Origin: Lysobacteraceae bacterium
Lineage (GTDB): Bacteria; Pseudomonadota; Gammaproteobacteria; Xanthomonadales; Xanthomonadaceae
Length of the DNA: 58,770 bases
Direction of reading: 5' to 3'
NCBI GenBank assembly: GCA_008015095.1
Contig: SSEV01000007.1
Location: 1-58,770 of the forward strand
The notes under the pieces were generated by a model. The model was not told the DNA's origin. It did no database searches and worked only from the letters and a program-made list of their open reading frames with translations. Position 1 is the first letter of the stretch. Every line of letters begins with the position of its first letter. Shown here piece after piece: positions 52,525-58,770 of this stretch. The position numbers and the translations under genes are program-made.

Positions 52525-53879
52525 ACACCATGCCCAGAAGCGCCACGTCCATGAGCGCCATGCGCGAGCGCCTGCGCCGCGGCGTCGAGCGGATTCCGGT
52601 CGGGCGCCAACTTGGCCGTATCGTGTCCTATAACGGTCTGGTGATCGAAGCGATCGGTCCGCAGGCGCGATTGGGCGAGCTATGCCTGATCGAATCCGAT
52701 CAGCGGCCGACGCAGACGATCACAGCCGAAGTCGTCGGCTTCCGTCGCGAGCGCACGCTGTTGATGCCCTACGCCCGCGTCGCCGGCATTTCCACCAACA
52801 GTCTGATCCGCGCCAGCGGACATCCGATGTCCGTGCCGGTGGGATCCGCTTTGCTCGGGCGCGTGATCGATGCGTTCGGTCGGCCGCTCGACGGGCACGG
52901 GCCGATCGCGGCCGAAACGGCCTATCCGCCCTATCGCGAGCCGATCAACCCGATGCTGCGCGCGCCGATCGATCGCGTGCTCGACACCGGCGTACGCACG
53001 GTCGACACGCTGTTGACGCTCGGCGTCGGGCAGCGCATGGGCGTGCTCGCCGGCAGCGGCGTCGGCAAGAGCACCCTGCTCGGCATGTTCGCGCGAGGCG
53101 TCACCGCCGATGTCACCGTACTCGCTTTGATCGGCGAACGCGGGCGCGAGGTCGGAGACTTCATCGTCCATGCGCTGGGCGTGGATGGTCTCAAGCGTTC
53201 CGTAGTGGTGGCCGCGACCGCGGACGAACCGGCCTTGGTGCGCACCCATGCCGCCTACGCCGCGCACGCGATCGCCGAGTTTTTCCGCGACCGCGGTTTG
53301 TCGGTCCTGCTGATCGTCGATTCCATGACCCGTTTCGCCATGGCGCAGCGCGAGATCGGGCTGGCGGTCGGCGAGCCACCGACTTTTCGCGGATATACCC
53401 CGTCGGTCTTCGCGAAGCTGCCGACGTTGTTGGAGCGCTGCGGGCCCTTGCGCGACGGCGGCGCGATCACCGGCGTGTACAGCGTGCTGGTCGAAGGCGA
53501 CGACATGAACGAGCCGGTGACCGACCACATGCGCGCGATTCTCGATGGCCACATCGTGCTCGATCGCGATCTCGCCGCGCGCGGCCATCATCCAGCGATC
53601 GACGTGCTGAACAGCGCCAGCCGACTGATGCATCACCTCGTCGACGATGCCGGATGGGCCCTGGCCGCGACCGCGCGCGAACGCATGGCGATCTACGAGG
53701 CTTCGCGCGACCTGATCGAGATGGGCGCGCACCAGCGCGGCGTCAACGCCGCGCTGGATGCCGCGATCGACGGCAAACCGGCGCTTGATCACGTCTTGCG
53801 CCAGGCGCCGCAAGCAATCAGCACGCGCGCCGAAGCGCGCCGGATGCTGGCCGAAGCGTTACGGGACGCATCGGCATGA
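52521..53879 (+). CDS. fliI: Flagellum-specific export ATPase FliI
   Basis: A 452-aa ATPase (E. coli 457). The start overlaps fliH by 4 nt. Walker A GSGVGKSTLL is at about residues 178-187, Walker B LLIVDSMTRFAMAQREIGLAVGEPP, and GERGREVGDFI is the catalytic glutamate region. DVLNSASRLM and EMGAHQRGVNAALDAAID finish the C-domain. It unfolds and hands over substrates with FliH and FliJ. All key motifs intact, so the export machine looks functional. Confidence 0.97.
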   Translation: MNTMPRSATSMSAMRERLRRGVERIPVGRQLGRIVSYNGLVIEAIGPQARLGELCLIESDQRPTQTITAEVVGFRRERTLLMPYARVAGISTNSLIRASGHPMSVPVGSALLGRVIDAFGRPLDGHGPIAAETAYPPYREPINPMLRAPIDRVLDTGVRTVDTLLTLGVGQRMGVLAGSGVGKSTLLGMFARGVTADVTVLALIGERGREVGDFIVHALGVDGLKRSVVVAATADEPALVRTHAAYAAHAIAEFFRDRGLSVLLIVDSMTRFAMAQREIGLAVGEPPTFRGYTPSVFAKLPTLLERCGPLRDGGAITGVYSVLVEGDDMNEPVTDHMRAILDGHIVLDRDLAARGHHPAIDVLNSASRLMHHLVDDAGWALAATARERMAIYEASRDLIEMGAHQRGVNAALDAAIDGKPALDHVLRQAPQAISTRAEARRMLAEALRDASA

Positions 53880-54331
53880 GCGAACGCAGAATCGATGCCA
53901 TCAAGGCGCTGGGCCGCTGGCGCGCGTTCCAGCAAGCGCTGGCCGAACGCCACCAATGGCAGGCCGCGCGCGCGCGCGCCGAAGCACAAGACGCCCTCGC
54001 CAAAACCCGCGTCGTCGCCGTGGCGATCGCCCGTCGCCGGCAAGCGATGCTGACCGAAGCCAGGCTTGATCCGGCGCATCTGCAGTTCGTCGCCGGGATC
54101 GAACAACGCGCGTGGGACGCCGTCGCGGAACACGACGCGTATATGGCCGACGCCGAAATCGCCGAACGCGTTGCGCGCGAGAAGCACCGCGTTGCGCGCA
54201 TCCGCGTCAGGGTGGTCGATGCGCGCCGAGATCGTCAGGTCGCGGCCGAGGTCGATCGCCGCGAAAAACAACAGTTCGACCGGATAGCGGCGCTGCGAGC
54301 CGCGACGGTCGCAGGAGAGCGGGATGATTGA
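53876..54331 (+). CDS. fliJ: Flagellar export chaperone/stalk protein FliJ
   Basis: A 151-aa almost wholly helical, Arg/Ala/Glu-rich protein; overlaps fliI (ATGA). The sequence LAERHQWQAARARAEAQDALAKTRVVAVAIARRRQAM and VARIRVRVVDARRDRQVAAEVDRREKQQFDRIAALR has the antiparallel coiled-coil look of FliJ. It would insert in the FliI ring centre. Sequence identity to known FliJ is weak; order supports it. Confidence 0.8.
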   Translation: MSERRIDAIKALGRWRAFQQALAERHQWQAARARAEAQDALAKTRVVAVAIARRRQAMLTEARLDPAHLQFVAGIEQRAWDAVAEHDAYMADAEIAERVAREKHRVARIRVRVVDARRDRQVAAEVDRREKQQFDRIAALRAATVAGERDD

Positions 54332-55367
54332 TCGATTGAACCACATGCCGGCGCCGACGCGGTTCGCCAGCAACATCGAGCCCCAAAACGCCGTCCCCGA
54401 GTTTCTTCAATGGACACGGGGGCGACCCGCGCCGCCGATGCCGCCACGCACGGCGGAGACGCCGGATGCGGGTTGCGTCATACCGCGCCTTGCGCCGTCG
54501 CCGGCCTTTGCGCGCATCGAGACCGATTCGATCGCGGAATACGTCGGGCCCGCGAATGTCGACACCGACCGATGCCGGCATGTCGATGCGTTGACGCTTG
54601 ATACGACCGGGAGAATCAGAATCCCGGTGACGCAAGACATCGGCTTGCCGGTTCAGCCGATCGGCGCGACGACGGTTGCTCCCGCGCACGATGCGACGGG
54701 CACTGAAGCGAACGCCCTCGCCGACGCATCGAACATCGCATTGCATGGGTGTGCGCGGAGCGATCCGCAGGCGGCCGTCGCGACCGCTCGGATCGAAGTG
54801 CGCCTGCGCGATGCCACCGGCCGCGAGGAGATCCTGTCCTGGCCTTGGCGGCTCGCGGCAGGCCCGTCCCTGAGCCTGCGCATCGACGGCGGGGCGGAAC
54901 GGCGCGCGGATCGCGCGAATCGGTCGATCGCAACCGCATCCGTACCGGCATCCGCGGATGCCGGCCTTGCGGGCGTGGCCGTCGACCTGTCACCAGCGAC
55001 GCCGACGCGGATGACCGTGGTGGTGGATGCGACGGCGCACAAGCAATTGCGGGAACCGGGATCGCGCTTGGCGCAAATCGCGCAAGAGGCCGTCGAGACG
55101 CCCGCGCTTTCCGGCGCCGCTTCGGCGCTCGTGCGCCATGCGAGCGACGAATGGCAAGCGCGTTGGGAGCGCTGGATCGCGCGTGACGGCCGTGTGGCGA
55201 CGGTGCTCGTTCGCGATTACCGCAACAGCGAGGACGACACGGCGCGGTTGACCGAACGCATCCTCGCGTTCTGTCGCGAGCACGACCTGCGCGCGCAACG
55301 CGTCGTCATCAATGGCCATGAACGCTGGCGCGGCGCGGACCCGCGCGAGGAGGCCGCATGCCGGTAG
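54324..55367 (+). CDS. Unrecognised protein in the fliK (hook-length) position
   Basis: A 347-aa protein between fliJ and flgD, overlapping fliJ by 8 nt. The N-half is Pro/Ala/Thr-rich and of low complexity, as in FliK proteins. The C-half has an Arg-rich strand segment (ARIEVRLRDATGREEILSWPWRLAAG) and a helical end (LTERILAFCREHDLRAQRVVINGHERW). I do not see the conserved FliK C-domain LxLxPxxLGxVEV motif. Either a diverged FliK-like ruler or a different protein. Confidence 0.45.
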   Translation: MIDRLNHMPAPTRFASNIEPQNAVPEFLQWTRGRPAPPMPPRTAETPDAGCVIPRLAPSPAFARIETDSIAEYVGPANVDTDRCRHVDALTLDTTGRIRIPVTQDIGLPVQPIGATTVAPAHDATGTEANALADASNIALHGCARSDPQAAVATARIEVRLRDATGREEILSWPWRLAAGPSLSLRIDGGAERRADRANRSIATASVPASADAGLAGVAVDLSPATPTRMTVVVDATAHKQLREPGSRLAQIAQEAVETPALSGAASALVRHASDEWQARWERWIARDGRVATVLVRDYRNSEDDTARLTERILAFCREHDLRAQRVVINGHERWRGADPREEAACR

Positions 55368-55771
55368 ACGCCATCGGCGGCACGTTCAATGCACAGGACA
55401 CCAACGCATTGAGCAACAACAACATCAACCAGGAACAGTTCATCCGGTTGTTCCTGACCCAACTGCGTTTCCAGGATCCGATGGAACCGGTCGACAACCG
55501 CGAGTTTTTGTCGCAACTCGCCCAGTTCACGGCCCTGGAGCAGTCGCGACAAACCAGTCAGAACACCACCGATCTGCTGTCGATGAATTCCAGCGGGCAG
55601 GCGGTGTCGCTACTCAACCGACAGGTCGAGGTCGCCGGCCTCGGAGCGCCGTTTTCCGGCCGTGTCATCGCGGTGAGCTTCACCCAGAACGGGCCGCAAC
55701 TCAGCGTGCAAGACAACGTCCAGACCCAGACCGGCATCCGCTTGTCGCAAATCACCCTGATCCGTCCCTGA
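55358..55771 (+). CDS. flgD: Hook cap protein FlgD, short form
   Basis: A 137-aa protein (E. coli 231). GAGGAGG precedes the ATG. NNNINQEQFIRLFLTQLRFQDPMEPVDNREFLSQLAQFTALEQ is the FlgD signature. The C-terminal tudor/FnIII domain of the long form is missing, leaving a short strand-rich tail (EVAGLGAPFSGRVIAVSFTQNGPQ). Short FlgD forms exist. Scaffolds hook assembly. Confidence 0.93.
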   Translation: MPVDAIGGTFNAQDTNALSNNNINQEQFIRLFLTQLRFQDPMEPVDNREFLSQLAQFTALEQSRQTSQNTTDLLSMNSSGQAVSLLNRQVEVAGLGAPFSGRVIAVSFTQNGPQLSVQDNVQTQTGIRLSQITLIRP

Positions 55772-55785
55772 TCTTCGAGGAGTCC

Positions 55786-56967
55786 ATGATGTTCCAAGCA
55801 ATCTTCAATAGCCTGTCCGGCATGTTCAGTTTCTCCAGAAGCCTGAACACGGTCAGCAACAACGTCACCAACATGAACACGCCGGGATTCCGCGGCAGCG
55901 ACTCGTTCTTCTCCAACATCGGCGGTGGACGCGGCACCCAGATCGCCGGCGAGGGATTGCGCAGCCGCAACGGCGATATCCGCGAAACCCGCAACGAAAC
56001 CCATCTCGCGATCGACGGCAGCGGCTATTTCGTATTAGCCGATGAGGCCGGCAACACCTATTACACGCGCGCCGGCGAATTCCGTTTCGACGATGAGGGC
56101 ATCCTGGTCGACACCGTCAGCGGACATCGGGTCATGGCTTTCGGCGGCAATGGCGCATTGACCGTGATCGACCGCGACGAATACCGGTTGTTGCCGGCGC
56201 AGCCGACCACCCGGATCAACGTCGTCGGCAATCTTCCCCGGCCGCAGGATTCGACCTCTGCGCCGGCGACGACACCGGTCAATTCGATCGTGGTCTACGA
56301 CGCCACCGGCGCGACCCACAATCTCACCATCAGCTTCACCAGCAACCCGTCGGTATCGAGACAGATCTTTTCGGTGACGATCACCAATGCCGGCGGCGCG
56401 ACCGTGGGCACCGGCGAAGTCCGCTTCGACGATAACGGCAGGCTGTTGGCCGGCTACACCACGGTGAACGCCACCCTGCAGGCCGGCGGCGCGAGCCAGA
56501 CCATCGCCTTCGATTTCGGCGCGGCCGGCGGCGGCCCCAACGAGGCGATGACTTCCTTCTCCGGCAACGCTAGCTTGCAAGCCAACGTCACCGACGGCCA
56601 CGGCGTGCTCGGGTTGCGCGAGTTGAAGTTCACCGACAAGGGCGTAATGGAGTTCATCTACAGCGACTCGCAGAAACGCACCGGTCCGCAGATCGCGCTG
56701 GCGAGCTTCCCGAACGACAGCGGCAGAACCCTGGCCAGCGGTCGCCTGATCGCCGGAGTGGTCGCCAGCGCACGCGACATCGGCCGCCCCGGCGAAGTCG
56801 GTTTCGGCAGCATCGTCGGGCGCAGCCTGGAATTGTCGAATGTGGATCTGACCCAGGAATTCGCCGACATGATCATCATCCAGCGCGGCTATCAGGCCAG
56901 CTCACGGGTGATGAGCGTGGGCAACGAAATGCTGGAACAGCTCTACAACAGCACCAGGGGCGGCTGA
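55786..56967 (+). CDS. flgE: Flagellar hook protein FlgE
   Basis: A 393-aa protein; GAGGAG lies just upstream. N-terminal rod/hook motif SLNTVSNNVTNMNTPGFRGSDSFFSNI, the D0/D1 stretch LAIDGSGYFVLADEAGNTYYTRAGEF, and the C-terminal LELSNVDLTQEFADMIIIQRGYQASSRVMSVGNEMLEQLYN. The middle has VVYDATGATHNLTISF, typical of the FlgE D2 domain. Normal length, so a hook is probably built. Confidence 0.95.
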   Translation: MMFQAIFNSLSGMFSFSRSLNTVSNNVTNMNTPGFRGSDSFFSNIGGGRGTQIAGEGLRSRNGDIRETRNETHLAIDGSGYFVLADEAGNTYYTRAGEFRFDDEGILVDTVSGHRVMAFGGNGALTVIDRDEYRLLPAQPTTRINVVGNLPRPQDSTSAPATTPVNSIVVYDATGATHNLTISFTSNPSVSRQIFSVTITNAGGATVGTGEVRFDDNGRLLAGYTTVNATLQAGGASQTIAFDFGAAGGGPNEAMTSFSGNASLQANVTDGHGVLGLRELKFTDKGVMEFIYSDSQKRTGPQIALASFPNDSGRTLASGRLIAGVVASARDIGRPGEVGFGSIVGRSLELSNVDLTQEFADMIIIQRGYQASSRVMSVGNEMLEQLYNSTRGG

Positions 56968-57746
56968 TGGCCACGATCCCATTGCGCTGGTTGGGCGCAT
57001 CGCGTCGGAAAGCCCTGCACGCTTGGGTCGCGGCGCGGTGCGCGGAATGGCTGCGCAAATGGTCAGCGGCGGACGATGGGCTGACGCTCGAAATCCACGA
57101 GCTGGACGAGGCGCGCGCGCAGGGTCATCCCTTCGACCCGCGCTGGCACTTGTTGCGCGAGCCCACTGGCGCGCTTCATGTCAAGGCGTCGGTCGCAGTG
57201 TTTGAAGCTATCGGGTGTCGATTGGTGGGCGCGGCCGAGGCGGACGCGTGCGGCATCGCCGCGGGCGTCGGCCGTCGCGCCATGATCGATCTGGCCGCCG
57301 CGGTACTGCAATCGCCGATACGCTCGGACTTCACGGCCTTGCCGGGGCCTCCCGAAGCGGCGCAGATCGGCCCGCGCCATGGCGCGATGGGATTCCGGCT
57401 CGCACTGGACGCAACGCAGGTCGAACTATATTTGGACGCAGCCGCATGTGATCTGATCGTACCGGCGTCGCCGCCTGCCAGCATCGCGCTGAGCGCGCGC
57501 CGCAGCGCGATCCGGCCCGCGATGGCGACATTCGACATCGTGCTCGACCTGGGCCAGGTGCCGGTGCTCGAATCGATCGCACTCAAACCCGGCGACATCA
57601 TCAAAACCACTACTCCGATCGACGCCGTAATCCATGCGCGCACGCCGAGGGGCCGCCCCATCTTCGCAGGCGCGCTGGTCGCCTCGGAACGCCATCGCGC
57701 GATTCGGCTGTCCGGACAACCCCTCACACGAGAACACCCGCCATGA
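56967..57746 (+). CDS. FliM-like C-ring protein without CheY-binding N-terminus
   Basis: A 259-aa protein; ATG overlaps the flgE stop (TGATGG). The C-terminal 80 residues form a SpoA (surface presentation of antigens) domain: ATFDIVLDLGQVPVLESIALKPGDIIKTTTPIDAVIHARTPRGRPIFAGAL. The N-terminal 170 residues do not show the EIDALL peptide that binds CheY-P, nor the GGxG middle motif of FliM, and are closer in size to SctQ of non-flagellar type III systems. It should build the C-ring or sorting platform but not respond to chemotaxis signals. fliN follows with an ATGA overlap. Confidence 0.7.
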   Translation: MATIPLRWLGASRRKALHAWVAARCAEWLRKWSAADDGLTLEIHELDEARAQGHPFDPRWHLLREPTGALHVKASVAVFEAIGCRLVGAAEADACGIAAGVGRRAMIDLAAAVLQSPIRSDFTALPGPPEAAQIGPRHGAMGFRLALDATQVELYLDAAACDLIVPASPPASIALSARRSAIRPAMATFDIVLDLGQVPVLESIALKPGDIIKTTTPIDAVIHARTPRGRPIFAGALVASERHRAIRLSGQPLTREHPP

Positions 57747-58045
57747 AACCCGCCGCGGCGAAACAAGAAAACGTCGAAACCCTACCTGGCGTCGCGCTTC
57801 GGCCGACGCTGATCCCGAACGAACTCGCGATGATCGGGCATGTCGAAGTGTCGCTTGAGGCGAAGCTCGGCACGATCACCATGACCGTCGAGAGGCTGTT
57901 CGGTCTGAATGCCGGCGATGTGGTGGCGATGGATGCGTTGCTGGACGCGCCGCTGGTCCTGTTGCTGAACGGCAAAGCGGTGGCGCGCGGCGAACTGCTG
58001 GCCGTGGACGATCATTACGGCATCCGCATCCTCGATGTCGCGTGA
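57743..58045 (+). CDS. fliN: C-ring protein FliN
   Basis: A 100-aa SpoA-domain protein. MIGHVEVSLEAKLGTITMTVERLFGLNAGDVVAMDALLDAPLVLLLNGKAVARGELLAVDDHYGIRILDV is the FliN pattern. Length is within the normal range (E. coli 137 includes a longer N-tail). It overlaps fliM and fliO. Confidence 0.93.
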   Translation: MKPAAAKQENVETLPGVALRPTLIPNELAMIGHVEVSLEAKLGTITMTVERLFGLNAGDVVAMDALLDAPLVLLLNGKAVARGELLAVDDHYGIRILDVA

Positions 58046-58493
58046 AGACGCAACGATGCATGCGCAACCGTCCACCACGATGACCGCGCCGGTCGTGTCG
58101 GTCCAAGCGCCTGCGCGCACGACGGACAAGGCCGGGATGCTGGAGACGATAGGTTCGACCCGGCCGATTCCCTATCGCGAAAACGACAACGGTCCGGTCA
58201 TGCAGGGGGTGGGCAGTCTGCTGGTCGCCGCGCTGTTGCTGTTCGTCGTCGTCATCGCTTTGCGCGCGGCGAAACGCAAAGGACTGCTCGCCGCTTGGGT
58301 CGCGACTCCGCAGACGCATGCGTCGGGAGCCGGATTGCGCCTGGAGACAACGCTTCGGCTCAGTGCGAAAACGAGCGTGCACGTGTTGTGCGACGGCACG
58401 GATCGTCACCTGCTGGTCGAGTCCTCGGCGCAAACCCGGCTTCTGGCTCTGCGCAAGCACACCCCCGAACCGGATAATGGAGGCCGCGTGTGA
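58035..58493 (+). CDS. fliO: Export apparatus assembly protein FliO
   Basis: A 152-aa protein with one membrane helix (VGSLLVAALLLFVVVIALRAAKRKG, about residues 58-82) and a cytosolic tail with LRLETTLRLSAKTSVHVLCDGTDRHLLVESSAQTRLLAL, the FliO signature. It helps assemble the FliP ring. Overlaps fliN by 11 nt; an internal ATG at 58056 is an alternative start. Confidence 0.85.
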   Translation: MSREDATMHAQPSTTMTAPVVSVQAPARTTDKAGMLETIGSTRPIPYRENDNGPVMQGVGSLLVAALLLFVVVIALRAAKRKGLLAAWVATPQTHASGAGLRLETTLRLSAKTSVHVLCDGTDRHLLVESSAQTRLLALRKHTPEPDNGGRV

Positions 58494-58770
58494 ACCGTGA
58501 ATTTTCGACTCGGGGCATCGCTCGCAAGACGGCGCTGTTCACGCTCGTGCTTTTGCTGGCCGGCGCGGGCCTCGCCAGCGCAGCGAATCCCAGCGATCCG
58601 GCCGAACTCGTCGGCGGCGTGCTCCGCCAGGACTACTCGCCCGCGCTGAAGAACTTCGTCGTGTTGACCATGTTGTCGCTGCTGCCGACGCTGTTGATCG
58701 GGATGACGTCGTTCACCCGGATCGTCATCGTCCTGTCGTTGTTGCGGCACGCGCTGGGCCTGCCGCAGAC
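58490..58770 (+). CDS. fliP: Flagellar export apparatus protein FliP, 3' end cut by window
   Basis: Starts at GTG 58490, overlapping the fliO stop, with GGAGG upstream. A cleavable signal peptide (RKTALFTLVLLLAGAGLASA) is typical of FliP. The mature part begins at AANPSDPAELVGG, and LKNFVVLTMLSLLPTLLIGMTSFTRIVIVLSLLRHALGLPQ is diagnostic. The gene continues beyond 58770. Together with fliQ and fliR at the operon head it would form the core export gate. Confidence 0.95.
   Translation, partial: MNREFSTRGIARKTALFTLVLLLAGAGLASAANPSDPAELVGGVLRQDYSPALKNFVVLTMLSLLPTLLIGMTSFTRIVIVLSLLRHALGLPQ

Overview
The window looks like a chromosomal segment of a high-GC gammaproteobacterium of the Lysobacteraceae (Xanthomonadaceae), most likely Lysobacter or a close relative. 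This rests on the look of the rpoH, priA, DUF4286 and sigma-region-4-like proteins, the proteinase K type S8 peptidase, the Rhs protein, and the frequent ATGA/GTGA stop-start overlaps. I saw no rRNA, tRNA, CRISPR array or complete insertion sequence.

Left part (1-16 kb): a truncated secreted S8 peptidase; then, all on the minus strand, a large LuxR-type ATPase regulator (7028-9694), a 26-residue micro-ORF, and two very large proteins I cannot assign (745 and 1042 aa) that appear to form one transcription unit; then a 1609-aa secreted Rhs protein with a variable basic, Pro-rich tip, followed 4 bp later by a Sel1-repeat protein that is a plausible immunity partner.

Middle part (16-39 kb): mostly housekeeping. 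It holds an SDR oxidoreductase, a small lipoprotein, SppA, a MATE exporter, a DUF3667 remnant, DUF4286, a sigma-70-region-4-like protein, PriA with a perfect head-to-head pair of consensus DnaA boxes upstream, two tandem paralogs of unknown function, a type II NADH dehydrogenase, DUF1203, a NYN/OST-HTH protein, RpoH with a near-perfect CIRCE operator in front of its start, an ECF sigma/anti-sigma pair, HtpG with an RpoH-type promoter candidate, an orphan MbtH, a BtuFCD-like (cobalamin/siderophore) ABC importer and a divergent AraC regulator.

Right part (39.2 kb to the end): one dense plus-strand operon for a flagellar-type type III secretion system with hook-basal body. The order is TPR protein, fliQ, fliR, flhB, flhA, flgF, flgG, flgA, flgH, flgI, flgB, flgC (split), fliE, a 52-aa micro-ORF, fliF, a short fliG-like gene, fliH, fliI, fliJ, a fliK-position gene, flgD, flgE, a fliM-like gene, fliN, fliO and fliP (cut by the window end). 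Compared with the usual fliMNOPQR-flhBA block, the order is cut between fliP and fliQ and the halves sit at opposite ends. Several parts are reduced: FliG is 148 aa, FliM lacks a CheY-binding N-terminus, FlgH has no lipoprotein cysteine, and FlgC is broken in two overlapping frames. No flagellin, filament cap, motor stator or chemotaxis gene lies in the window. This divergent, possibly non-rotary flagellar machine is the most interesting system here. The LuxR/two-giant-protein locus and the two regulatory sites (CIRCE at rpoH, DnaA boxes at priA) come next.
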